In this document: positions 32,296 through 40,869 of the stretch, piece by piece
Layout of the letters: the number at the start of each line of letters is the position of its first letter
Numbering within the stretch: position 1 is the stretch's first letter
Origin: Siccirubricoccus deserti
Lineage (GTDB): Bacteria > Pseudomonadota > Alphaproteobacteria > Acetobacterales > Acetobacteraceae
Assembly (NCBI RefSeq): GCF_014283215.1
Contig: NZ_JACOMF010000012.1
Location: forward strand, 62,001-126,000
Direction of reading: 5' to 3'
DNA length: 64,000 bases
Notes under the pieces: model-generated
Database searches by the model: none
What the model was told of the DNA's origin: nothing
Seen by the model: only the letters and a program-made list of their open reading frames with translations
Position numbers and translations under genes: made by a program

Positions 32296-33360
32296 ATGCC
32301 GGTTGAGGTGGCGCCGGGGCTTGCGGCGCGGGTGGGCATCGTCATCCCCAATTGGAACGGTGCGCATCTGCTGCCGGCCTGTCTCGACAGCCTGCGGCGG
32401 CAGAGCTTCCGCGACTTCGCCGTCATCGTCGTGGACAACGGCTCCACCGACGGCAGCCTGGAGCTGTTGCGATCCGGTTACCCGGAGGTGCATGTGGTGG
32501 CCCTGCCGCGGAACATCGGCTTCGCCGGCGGGGTGAATGCCGGCATCCGGCTCTGCGCCGGAGAATATGTCGCGCTGCTGAACAATGACACCGAGGCCGC
32601 GCCGGATTGGCTGGAGGCGGCGGTGACCGAGCTCGACCGGCTGCCGGAGATATCCTACGCCGCCTCCAAGCTGCTCGACTTCCATGATCGCCGGGTGCTC
32701 GACAGCATCGCCGACGGCTTCGCGCTCTACGGCGTGCCGTTCAAGATCGGCGATCGCGAGATCGACGCCGGCCATTATGCGGCGCCCTTCGAGATCCTCA
32801 GCGCCTGCGCCGCCGCCAGCTTCTACCGCCGCGCGCTGTTCGAGGACATCGGCCTGTTCGACGAGGATTTCTTTGCCTATGTCGAGGACATCGACATCGC
32901 GTTGCGGGCGGTGCTGGCGGGACATCGCGGCATCTCGATCCCGGCGGCGCGGGTGTATCACCTCGGCACCGCCTCCACCGGCGGCGCGCCTTCGGGCTTC
33001 ACCATCCGTCTCTCCGCCCGGAATGTCTGGTGGGTGATGCTGAAAGCCACGCCCGGGCCGCTGTTGCCGGCGGTGTTGCCGCTGGCCTTCCTGTCGCAGC
33101 TCGGGCTGCTGGCACACACGCTGCTGACCGGGCGGCGGCCGTGGTTGCGGCGCCACCTCGGCGCCTATTGCCGGGGGGTGTGGGATGCCTTCGCGGCGCT
33201 GCCGCAGGTGCTGCGCAAGCGCCGGCAGATGCCGCGGCGGATCGGCGCCGGCGCCTTCCTCGCCCGGCTGCGGCTGGCCGAGGCGCAGCGGCGGGCCAGC
33301 CGCCGCCGTGCCCTGGCGCAGCGCGCCGCGGCACCGCAGGTGGTGGAGCGCGCGGCGTAG
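32296..33360 (+). CDS. Family 2 glycosyltransferase
   Basis: 354-residue GT-A glycosyltransferase of family 2, rhamnosyltransferase-like. It has VGIVIPNWNGAHLLPACLDSLRRQSF, VVDNGSTDGS, NIGFAGGVNAGI, the metal-site region LLNNDTEAAPDWLEA and the acceptor-side FDEDFFAYVEDIDIALRA, followed by one or two hydrophobic segments near 260-295. The start at 32296 is preferred because GGGAG lies eight bases upstream; 32278 and 32257 are possible. It probably adds a sugar to the polysaccharide moved by the divergent flippase. Confidence 0.9.
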   Translation: MPVEVAPGLAARVGIVIPNWNGAHLLPACLDSLRRQSFRDFAVIVVDNGSTDGSLELLRSGYPEVHVVALPRNIGFAGGVNAGIRLCAGEYVALLNNDTEAAPDWLEAAVTELDRLPEISYAASKLLDFHDRRVLDSIADGFALYGVPFKIGDREIDAGHYAAPFEILSACAAASFYRRALFEDIGLFDEDFFAYVEDIDIALRAVLAGHRGISIPAARVYHLGTASTGGAPSGFTIRLSARNVWWVMLKATPGPLLPAVLPLAFLSQLGLLAHTLLTGRRPWLRRHLGAYCRGVWDAFAALPQVLRKRRQMPRRIGAGAFLARLRLAEAQRRASRRRALAQRAAAPQVVERAA

Positions 33361-33479
33361 CGCCGCTTCGCTGGCCGCATGCCGCCGGCGGGTAACCCGG
33401 CGCCCGGTTGCAGCGAACCGGCTGCATTCGCCACCACCGCACCCTATCTTGGGGTAGCGACGACGAGGAGGCAGCGGGC

Positions 33480-34031
33480 ATGAGCGGCACGACCGAAACG
33501 GCAACCCTGGGCGGCGGGTGCTTCTGGTGCCTGGACGCGATCTACCGCGACCTGCGCGGGGTGTCCGCCGTGGTCTCCGGCTACGCCGGCGGCCATACCG
33601 AGAACCCGACCTATGAGGAGGTCTGCGGCAAGCGCACCGGCCATGCGGAGGTGGTGCAGGTCACCTTCGACCCGGCCGAGATCAGCTACGCCGACCTGCT
33701 CAGGGTGTTCTTCACCATCCATGACCCGACCACCAAGGACCGCCAGGGCGCCGATGTCGGGCCGCAGTACCGCTCCGTCATCCTCTACCATTCCGAAGAG
33801 CAGAAGCGGGTGGCCGAGCAGGTGATGGACGAGATCGCCGGCGCCGGCATCTGGGGTGCGCCGCTGGTGACCGAGCTGGTCCCCTTCGACCGCTTCTGGC
33901 CGGGCGAGGCGGAGCACCAGGATTATTTCGCCCGTACCCCCTGGAGCGGCTATTGCCGCGTCGTCATCGCGCCCAAGGTGGCGAAATTCCGCAAATCCTA
34001 CGCCGACCGGCTGAAGCGGCCGGCGGCCTGA
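33480..34031 (+). CDS. msrA: Peptide methionine sulfoxide reductase A
   Basis: 183-residue MsrA, reducing the S-epimer of methionine sulfoxide in proteins. The catalytic motif GCFWC gives C14 as nucleophile; the conserved GYAGGHTENPTYEEVC, HAEVVQVTFDP, FFTIHDPTTKDRQGADVGPQYRS and EHQDYF segments follow. No signal peptide, hence cytosolic. The start follows GAGGAG. msrB lies 73 bases downstream in the same direction, and the two together cover both epimers. Confidence 0.96.
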   Translation: MSGTTETATLGGGCFWCLDAIYRDLRGVSAVVSGYAGGHTENPTYEEVCGKRTGHAEVVQVTFDPAEISYADLLRVFFTIHDPTTKDRQGADVGPQYRSVILYHSEEQKRVAEQVMDEIAGAGIWGAPLVTELVPFDRFWPGEAEHQDYFARTPWSGYCRVVIAPKVAKFRKSYADRLKRPAA

Positions 34032-34104
34032 GCATCCGATGACCGTAGCGCCCGCGGGGCGCGGAGGTCCGAACCGGATGCGACACCAAGAAGGGAACCC
34101 CGTC

Positions 34105-34557
<453 letters not shown>

Positions 34558-34620
34558 CGCGACTTGCCAATCGGGCGCGGTCAGGGGAAGCCATCTCCGC
34601 AACCTGGAATGCTTGACGCC

Positions 34621-35748
34621 ATGCGGCGGGCCGCCTTCGCGCTTCCCCTCCTGGCCGGGCTGCTTGCCGCCCCGGCCCGGGCCGATCTGGTCTATGTGTT
34701 GAACTCCGGCGACGCCTTCATCACCGTGCTGGACAGCACGACTCGGGAGGAGGTCCGACGCATCCCGGTGCTGCGGGAAGTCCACCACCTGTTGCTGACC
34801 CCCGACCGGACGGAGCTGGTGATCGGCGATTCGGTGGCCAACGAGCTGATCTTCCTCGACCCCGCCACCGCCGAGGTGACGCGGCGCGAGCGGATCAGCA
34901 ACCCCTACCACCTGGAGTACAGCCCGGACGGCAGGCACCTGGTCATCACCAGCCTGCGCCGCGACCAGGTGGACATCTACGATGCCGCCACCCGCACCCT
35001 GCAGGCCCGGCTGCGGGTGCCGGACAAGCCCAGCCACCTGGCTTTCTCGCCCGATGGCCGGCTGGTCTACGTGACCTTGCAGGGGGCGAGGCGCCTCATG
35101 GCGATCGACCTTGCCCAGGGGCGCCCGGTATGGACCGCCGAGGTCGGACGGCAGCCGGCCGGGGTGATCTGGCATCGCGGCAGGCTGCTGGTTGGCATCA
35201 TGGGGGCCGACCACATCGCGGTGGTGGATCCCCTGGACGGCAAGGTGGAGCGGACCATCCCGGTCGGCCGTGGCGCCCATACGGTCTTCGCCGCGCCGGA
35301 TGGCCGCGCCCTCTACGCCACCAGCCGGGTGGACAGCCGGCTGACGGTGCTGGACCCGGAGACGCTGGAGGTCCGGGCGCGCTGGGATTTGCCGGGCGGA
35401 CCGGATTGCATCGCCTTCGACCCGGAGGGGCGGCTCTGGGTAACCCTGCGCTGGGTGGCTCGGGTAGCGGTGGTGGACCCGGCGACCGGCGCGGCGGAGA
35501 CCATCCCGGTCGGCCGCTCGCCGCATGGCATCTTCGTCCAGCCCCGGCGGGAGCCCTTGCCGCCAGTGCCAGTGGCTGCGACGACGCCGACCGACGCTGC
35601 GCCGCCGGTGGCCGAGGTGACCGCTGCGCCCGTGTCGCCGCCGCCACTGGCCGCTGCGCCGCTGGATGCATCGCCGGTGGTTCCTGCGGCGACGCCGGCA
35701 CCGGAGCCGGGGCAGGCGCCCTGGTGGCGGCGCAGCCTCGGCCGATGA
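34621..35748 (+). CDS. YVTN-type beta-propeller protein, exported
   Basis: 375-residue exported seven-bladed propeller protein of the YVTN/PQQ-like repeat class. A signal peptide (MRRAAFALPLLAGLLAAPARA) is followed by repeats such as VYVLNSGDAFITVLDSTTREEVRRI, HLVITSLRRDQVDIYDAAT and LYATSRVDSRLTVLDPETLEV, then a proline/alanine-rich tail from about 315 to the end (PPVPVAATTPTDAAPP), probably a flexible spacer. A start four codons earlier (34609) is possible. It overlaps the deacetylase gene by four bases (ATGA), which suggests the two act together outside the cytoplasmic membrane. Confidence 0.85.
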   Translation: MRRAAFALPLLAGLLAAPARADLVYVLNSGDAFITVLDSTTREEVRRIPVLREVHHLLLTPDRTELVIGDSVANELIFLDPATAEVTRRERISNPYHLEYSPDGRHLVITSLRRDQVDIYDAATRTLQARLRVPDKPSHLAFSPDGRLVYVTLQGARRLMAIDLAQGRPVWTAEVGRQPAGVIWHRGRLLVGIMGADHIAVVDPLDGKVERTIPVGRGAHTVFAAPDGRALYATSRVDSRLTVLDPETLEVRARWDLPGGPDCIAFDPEGRLWVTLRWVARVAVVDPATGAAETIPVGRSPHGIFVQPRREPLPPVPVAATTPTDAAPPVAEVTAAPVSPPPLAAAPLDASPVVPAATPAPEPGQAPWWRRSLGR

Positions 35749-36488
35749 GGCCCGGCCGCCGCGCCCTGCTGGCCGGGCTGCTGGCGCCAGGCACGGCGCT
35801 GGCCCAGCCGGCCTGCCGCGGCACCATCTATCTCACCATCGATACCGGCTGGGGGCGGGAGGCCGAGGCGATCGCCGGCATCCTACGCCGTCACGGTGTG
35901 CGCGCCACCCTCTTCCTGGCCGATGAGCCGAGCTTCCGCGGCGACACCACCCTCTCGGACGGCTGGGCGCCGTTCTGGCGGGCCCGCGCGGCGGAGGGCC
36001 ATGCCTTCGCCAGCCACACCAGGCGCCATTGGTATTTCCGCGGTGACCCGGCCCCCGGCCGCGTGCGCTATGCTCCCCGCCAGGGTCCGGGGGCGGAGGT
36101 GCTGGACGGTCCTGGCCTCTGTGCCGAGTTGCAATGGCCGATCACCCGCCTGCGGGCGATGGCGCCGGAGGCGCTGGTCCTGCCGCTGTGGCGCGCCCCG
36201 GGCGGCTTCACCACGCCGAACGCCCTGGCCCTGGCGGCCGCCTGCGGCCTCAGGCACCAGGGCTGGACCCCGGCCGGCTTCTGGGGCGATGAGTTGGACA
36301 GTGCCCGCCACCCCAATGCCAGCCTTGCCCGCCGGGCCATGGCCCGCACCGGGCCGGGCGATGTCGTCGTGCTGCACTGGGGCGTGCGCAGCCGGCAGGA
36401 GCCTTTCGCCGGGGTGCTGGATCAGGTCATAACCGGGCTGTTGGCGAAGGGGCTGTGCTTCGCCCCATTGCCGCCCCAAGGCATCTGA
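35745..36488 (+). CDS. Polysaccharide deacetylase-like (NodB fold) protein, variant motif
   Basis: 247-residue exported protein with signal peptide MRPGRRALLAGLLAPGTALA. The NodB fold is indicated by TIDTG (31-35), SHTRRHW with H91 and H95, and the RAP motif WRAPGG (R150). Classical enzymes have TFDDG, where the second aspartate binds the metal; here it is T34, while the first aspartate (catalytic base) is kept. Activity may therefore be altered or lost, or the metal held differently. It overlaps both neighbours (start in the propeller gene, stop sharing one base with the hydroxylase start). Confidence 0.8.
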   Translation: MRPGRRALLAGLLAPGTALAQPACRGTIYLTIDTGWGREAEAIAGILRRHGVRATLFLADEPSFRGDTTLSDGWAPFWRARAAEGHAFASHTRRHWYFRGDPAPGRVRYAPRQGPGAEVLDGPGLCAELQWPITRLRAMAPEALVLPLWRAPGGFTTPNALALAAACGLRHQGWTPAGFWGDELDSARHPNASLARRAMARTGPGDVVVLHWGVRSRQEPFAGVLDQVITGLLAKGLCFAPLPPQGI

Positions 36489-37426
36489 TGCTGCAGGATT
36501 GGTACGCCGCCGCCACCGGCTGGCTGTTCGAGCATGTGCTGCAGCCGGCGCTCTATGCCCTCGGCCTGATGGACTGGGCGGAGGATCTCTACGGCTGGCT
36601 GGATTTCGCCCTGTTCGGGCTGTTCGGCATTGCCGTGGTCTATGCCGTCTGCCGGCCGTTGGAGGCCTGGCGTCCGGTGGAGCGGCGGGCGGACCGCCGC
36701 GCGGTGCGGACCGACATGGTCTACACCTTTCTCTCCCGCCTCGGCATCCTGCCGCTGCTGGCCTTCGTGCTGCTGGCCTCGCTGCAATCGCGCTGGGAGG
36801 GCTGGCTGACCGAGGCCGGCATCATGCCGCCGACCCTGGAGGAGCTGTTTCCACCGCTGCGCGAGCACGCCCTGCTGGCGCTGCTGGTCTATGTCGTGGT
36901 GCTGGACTTCGGCGAGTACTGGCGGCACCGGGCGCAGCACGGCTTCCGCTGGTGGTGGGCGCTGCATGCCATCCATCATTCCCAGCGGCAGATGACCTTC
37001 TGGACCGACGACCGCAACCATGTGCTGGACGATGTGCTGGCGGCGCTCTGGTTCGGCGGCCTCGCCCTGCTGATCGGCGTGCCGCCCGGGCAGTTCCCGC
37101 TCATCCTGCTGCTGCTGCGGCTGGGGGAGAGCCTGTCCCACGCAAATGTCCGGCTGAGCTACGGCCGCATCGGGGAGCGGCTGCTGGTCTCGCCGCGCTT
37201 CCACCGGCTGCATCATGGGCTGCTCTCGGCCGGGGCGACGGGGAAGAATTACGCGGTGCTGCTGCCGGTCTGGGACTGGATCTTCGGCACCGCCGATTTC
37301 CGCCGCGGGCAATTCCCGCCGACCGGCGTGCCCGGCATCGAGCCGGCGATGGAAAGCGGCGGCTGGCTGCGACAGCAATGGGCCGGCTTCCGGCGGCTGG
37401 CGACAACCCTGGCCGGCCGCGCTTGA
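36488..37426 (+). CDS. Sterol desaturase/fatty acid hydroxylase family membrane protein
   Basis: 312-residue integral membrane di-iron protein. The histidine boxes are HRAQH, HAIHHS and HRLHHG, the pattern of the fatty acid hydroxylase superfamily (PF04116). About four or five membrane segments (for example YTFLSRLGILPLLAFVLLAS and HALLALLVYVVVLDF) bring the boxes to the cytoplasmic side. The start at MLQDWY overlaps the deacetylase stop by one base. Likely modifies a lipid or fatty acyl chain; the substrate is unknown. Confidence 0.9.
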   Translation: MLQDWYAAATGWLFEHVLQPALYALGLMDWAEDLYGWLDFALFGLFGIAVVYAVCRPLEAWRPVERRADRRAVRTDMVYTFLSRLGILPLLAFVLLASLQSRWEGWLTEAGIMPPTLEELFPPLREHALLALLVYVVVLDFGEYWRHRAQHGFRWWWALHAIHHSQRQMTFWTDDRNHVLDDVLAALWFGGLALLIGVPPGQFPLILLLLRLGESLSHANVRLSYGRIGERLLVSPRFHRLHHGLLSAGATGKNYAVLLPVWDWIFGTADFRRGQFPPTGVPGIEPAMESGGWLRQQWAGFRRLATTLAGRA

Positions 37427-37449
37427 AGCTTGCGATGCCGCACCCATCA

Positions 37450-37467
37450 TGCGGGGCATTCCCCGCA
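37450..37467 (+). terminator. Small hairpin before kelch gene
   Basis: TGCGGGG (37450-37456) pairs with CCCCGCA (37461-37467) over a four-base loop, 24 bases after the hydroxylase stop and 12 before the kelch start. It may end or attenuate the upstream transcript, or sit in the kelch leader. Confidence 0.35.
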
Positions 37468-37479
37468 CCGGAGCCCGCC

Positions 37480-38601
37480 ATGCGCCGCCGCCACCTGATC
37501 GCCGCCGCCGCCGCCAGCCTCGCCGCGCCCGCCGCCTTCGCCCAGCAGCACCAGCACGGCCCGGCGCTGCGCCCGGCGGCGCCGGCGGCCGATGCCTATC
37601 ACCGGCTGCAGGGCGGCGTGCCGCACCACATCACCCCGGACCAGGCGGCGCAGCGCGTCACCGACAGCCCGGCGCCGCCCGGCCCGCCCGGCCGCTGGGT
37701 GGCACGCGCCGCCCTGCCGATCCCGCGCAGCGAGATGGCCTGGGCCACCGAGGCCGGCGGCCGCATGCATGTGGTCGGCGGCTATGGCGAGGGCCGGGTC
37801 GACCGCGGCTACCATCATGTCTACGACCCAGCGGGCGATCGCTGGTTCGACGCCGCGGCGCTGCCGCGCGGGGCCAACCATGTGGCGGTGGCGACGCTGA
37901 ATGGCCGGGTCTACGCCTTCGGCGGCTTCATCGAGCAGAACCGCAATCCCGACGCCAATACCTATGTCTACGACCTGGAGACCGACCGCTGGACCGCGCT
38001 GCGGCCGATGCCCCGACCGCGCGGCGCGGCGGCGGCGGTGGCGCTGGACGGCAAGCTGCACCTGATCGGCGGGGCCGGCGCCCCGACGGCGGAGCGGGCC
38101 AGCGTCGGCTGGCACGAGGTCTACGATCCGCAGGCCGATAGCTGGGAGATCCGCAAGGCGCTGCCCGGCGCGCGTGACCACGTCGGCGTGGTGGCGCATC
38201 AGGGCCGCATCCACATCATTGGCGGCCGCTTCAACACCTTCGAGTACAATACCGGCCTGCACCATGTGTACCTGCCGGCGCGCGACACCTGGGAGGAGCG
38301 GGCACCGCTGCCGACCGCGCGCTCCGGCCATGGCACGGTCCTCTACCGCGGGCGGTTCTTCGTCATGGGCGGGGAGGGCGGCATTCTGGAGCGCGGCGTG
38401 CCGCGCAACGCCAAGGTGTTCGGCCAGATGGAGAGCTACGACCCGGCCACCGACAGCTGGCAGAGCCACGCGCCGATGCCGACGCCGCGCCATGCGGTGG
38501 CGGCGGTGGCCATCGGCGACTGGATCTACGTCGCCGGCGGCGGCGCGGTGCTCGGCGGCTCGGTCCAATCCTCGATCCACGAGGCCTTCACGCTGGGATA
38601 G
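37480..38601 (+). CDS. Kelch-repeat protein, exported
   Basis: 373-residue exported kelch beta-propeller. The signal peptide is MRRRHLIAAAAASLAAPAAFA, followed by a histidine-rich stretch (QQHQHG). Kelch motifs are visible as HVVGGYGEGRVDRGYHHVYDP, YAFGGFIEQNRNPDANTYVYD, HLIGGAGAP, HIIGGRFNTFEYNTGLHHVY and VMGGEGG, each with the GG and the Tyr/Trp partners, making six blades. Kelch propellers bind proteins or glycans, or are the sugar-oxidase fold; no copper-oxidase residues could be seen. The gene belongs to the plus-strand envelope group but may have its own leader. Confidence 0.87.
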   Translation: MRRRHLIAAAAASLAAPAAFAQQHQHGPALRPAAPAADAYHRLQGGVPHHITPDQAAQRVTDSPAPPGPPGRWVARAALPIPRSEMAWATEAGGRMHVVGGYGEGRVDRGYHHVYDPAGDRWFDAAALPRGANHVAVATLNGRVYAFGGFIEQNRNPDANTYVYDLETDRWTALRPMPRPRGAAAAVALDGKLHLIGGAGAPTAERASVGWHEVYDPQADSWEIRKALPGARDHVGVVAHQGRIHIIGGRFNTFEYNTGLHHVYLPARDTWEERAPLPTARSGHGTVLYRGRFFVMGGEGGILERGVPRNAKVFGQMESYDPATDSWQSHAPMPTPRHAVAAVAIGDWIYVAGGGAVLGGSVQSSIHEAFTLG

Positions 38602-38677
38602 CCGTTCGCCCGGCCTGCTTTCCCACAGAAAAAGGAGGGGGCACGGGGGAGTTCGCTCTCCCGAATTGCCTTTCTGC

Positions 38678-39853
38678 ATGCAGAATTTCGACGTCATCGT
38701 TCTGGGCGCCGGCGCCGCCGGCCTGTTCGCCGCCATCAGCGCCGGGCAGCGCGGCCGCCGCGTGCTGTTGCTCGACCATGCGGAGGAGGCGGGGAAGAAG
38801 ATCCTCATCTCCGGCGGCGGCCGGTGCAATTTCACCAACCTCGGCTGCGTGCCGGAGCGCTTCCTCTCGGCGAACCGGCAGTTCGCCCGCTCGGCGCTGG
38901 CCCGCTACACCCAGCACGACTTCATCGCCCTGGTGCAGAAGCACCGCATCGCCTTCCATGAGAAGACGCTGGGGCAGTTGTTCTGCGATGGCTCGGCGCG
39001 GCAGATCGTGGCGATGCTGCTGGCCGAGGCCGCGGCGGCGGGGGTGGCGCTGCGGCTTGGCCATCGCATCACCGAGGTCTCGCGCGCCGATGCCTTCCGC
39101 GTCGAGACCAGCCATGGCGGCTTCACCGCATCCTCGCTGGTGCTGGCGACCGGCGGGCCGGCCATTCCCAAGCTGGGTGCCACGGATTTCGCCCATGCGG
39201 TGGCGCGGCGCTTCGGCCTGCCTGTCATCCCACCGCGCCCGGCGCTGGTGCCGCTGACCTTCGCCGGCGAGGATCTGGACCTGATGCGGCCGCTGTCCGG
39301 CGTCGCGCTCGACAGCATCGCCCGCTGCGGCGGCGTGGCGTTCCGCGAGGCGACGCTCTTCACCCACCGCGGCCTGTCCGGTCCTGCCATCCTCCAGGCA
39401 TCCTCCTACTGGAAACCCGGCGAGCCGCTGCTGCTGGACCTGCTGCCGGAGCAGGATGCCGCCGCGCTGCTGCGCGCCGCCAAGCGGGCCCGGCCAAGGG
39501 CGGAACCGCGCACCGTGCTGGCGGAACTGCTGCCGCAGCGCCTGGCCACGGCGCTGGCGGCGCGGCACTTGCCGGCGCTGCGCATGGCCGATCTGCCGGA
39601 CCGCGCGCTGGATTCGGTGGCCACGCTGCTGCGCGGCTGGCGCCTGCTGCCCGCCGGCACCGAGGGCTTCGCCAAGGCCGAGGTCTCCGCCGGCGGGGTG
39701 GATACCGCGGCCCTCTCCTCCCGCACCATGGAAGCGCGGAAGGTGCCGGGGCTGTTCGCGGTGGGGGAGGCGGTGGACGTCACCGGCTGGCTCGGCGGCT
39801 ACAATTTCCAATGGGCCTGGTCGAGCGGCTGGGTGGCGGGGGAGGCGGCGTAA
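38678..39853 (+). CDS. BaiN/YhiN-type FAD-dependent oxidoreductase
   Basis: 391-residue HI0933-family flavoprotein. The FAD dinucleotide fold VIVLGAGAAGLFAAISAG (6-23) is followed by GKKILISGGGRCNFTN, LVLATGGPAIPKLGATDF, the THRGLSGPAILQASSYW region and the C-terminal GEAVDVTGWLGGYNFQWAWSSGWVAG. Relatives are described as NAD(P)H flavoproteins; BaiN of gut bacteria is reported to act on bile acid intermediates, but the common YhiN function is unknown. It follows the kelch gene by 76 bases that include a GGGGGAG/CTCCCG dyad. Confidence 0.9.
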   Translation: MQNFDVIVLGAGAAGLFAAISAGQRGRRVLLLDHAEEAGKKILISGGGRCNFTNLGCVPERFLSANRQFARSALARYTQHDFIALVQKHRIAFHEKTLGQLFCDGSARQIVAMLLAEAAAAGVALRLGHRITEVSRADAFRVETSHGGFTASSLVLATGGPAIPKLGATDFAHAVARRFGLPVIPPRPALVPLTFAGEDLDLMRPLSGVALDSIARCGGVAFREATLFTHRGLSGPAILQASSYWKPGEPLLLDLLPEQDAAALLRAAKRARPRAEPRTVLAELLPQRLATALAARHLPALRMADLPDRALDSVATLLRGWRLLPAGTEGFAKAEVSAGGVDTAALSSRTMEARKVPGLFAVGEAVDVTGWLGGYNFQWAWSSGWVAGEAA

Positions 39854-39910
39854 GGCCCCGCTGGCGTGACGTTTGCTTGGCAATGACGCATGTCGTCAGG
39901 AAGCCGGTCC

Positions 39911-40168
39911 ATGCGCCAACGCCGCAACCGTCCTCGGCTCGAGACCGATGCCGCGCTGGCCAGTCCGCCGCCGCCCCTCGGTCACAATGGCGGGCCGCCG
40001 CTCGACCCGAATGAGAGCTGGCGGGGCTATTGCTGGCGCAAGGCCAGCAAGCGTGCCTGGAAAGCCCCGCGGGAGATCGCCCTGCGCCGGCTGGCCCGGG
40101 CCGAGGAACTGGGGATGAGCTACCGGGATTATACGCTCGAGATCCTGGAGCGCGGGCGGTACCTCTGA
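39911..40168 (+). CDS. Small conserved protein with HNGGPPL motif
   Basis: 85-residue basic protein MRQRRNRPRLETD with a PPPPLGHNGGPPLD motif near residue 27 and a C-terminal helical part (REIALRRLARAEELGMSYRDYTLEILERGR). Small proteins with GHNGGPPL-type motifs are frequent in alphaproteobacteria and often flank phage or mobile genes, but no function is known to me. AGGAAG upstream supports the ATG at 39911; seven codons earlier is an alternative. It converges with a glutathione transferase 15 bases away. Confidence 0.65.
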   Translation: MRQRRNRPRLETDAALASPPPPLGHNGGPPLDPNESWRGYCWRKASKRAWKAPREIALRRLARAEELGMSYRDYTLEILERGRYL

Positions 40169-40183
40169 GCCGGCCCGAACGCG

Positions 40184-40804
40184 CTACCCTTTCTCAGCCG
40201 CCAGCACCCGCGCCACAGCCGGCCTCGCGGCAACCCGCTCCCGATGCGCCATCACCCGCGGCAGCTTGCCGAGATCGACGCCATCGCCGTCCAGCCAGCG
40301 GGCCACGGTGAAAAGATAGGCATCGCAGATCGAATACTGATCACCCATCACCCAGGGGCCGCGCAGCATGCCGTGTTCGATCAGGGCGAAGGCCTCGCCC
40401 ATGCTCTGCGGCACCTTGCGCTTCATCGCCTCCATCGCCGCGGCGTCGTCCACCCAGCGGGCGCCGCGGCTCTTGTGGGCATGGGCGACATGCACGGTGG
40501 AGCAGAGATAGCTGTTGAAGGCTTGCGCCTCGGCGAAGGCGAAGGGGTCGTCGAGCGGCGCCAGTCCGGCGGCCGGGTTGGCCTGGGCCAGGAAGGCGAG
40601 GATCGCCGGCGTCTCGGTCAGCACGCCGCGCGGCGTCACCAGCGCCGGGACCCGGCCCTTCGGATTGATCGCCAGATACTCGGGCGAACGCTGCGCCTGG
40701 CTGGCGAAGTCCACCCGCACCGCCTCATAGGGCAGGCCGAGTTCCTCCAGCACGATGTGGCTGGCCAGGGCGCAGGTGCCGGGGCCGGTGAACAGCTTGT
40801 ACAT
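40184..40804 (-). CDS. Glutathione S-transferase family protein
   Basis: 206-residue glutathione transferase, beta-class-like: YKLFTGPGTCALASHIVLEELGLPYE places a cysteine (C11) at the position where beta-class enzymes hold glutathione as a mixed disulfide; NPKGRVPALVTPRGVLTETPAILAFLA is the thioredoxin-like core and SICDAYLFTVARWL the C-terminal box. The third glutathione transferase in the window and clearly different from the other two. It lies 65 bases after the TctC start on the same strand. Confidence 0.9.
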   Translation of the reverse strand: MYKLFTGPGTCALASHIVLEELGLPYEAVRVDFASQAQRSPEYLAINPKGRVPALVTPRGVLTETPAILAFLAQANPAAGLAPLDDPFAFAEAQAFNSYLCSTVHVAHAHKSRGARWVDDAAAMEAMKRKVPQSMGEAFALIEHGMLRGPWVMGDQYSICDAYLFTVARWLDGDGVDLGKLPRVMAHRERVAARPAVARVLAAEKG

Positions 40805-40869
40805 GGGCGTCTCCTGGTGGTTGGCGGGGCCGGATCAACGCACCCCGCCGGTTGCTCAAGCCCTCGGCG

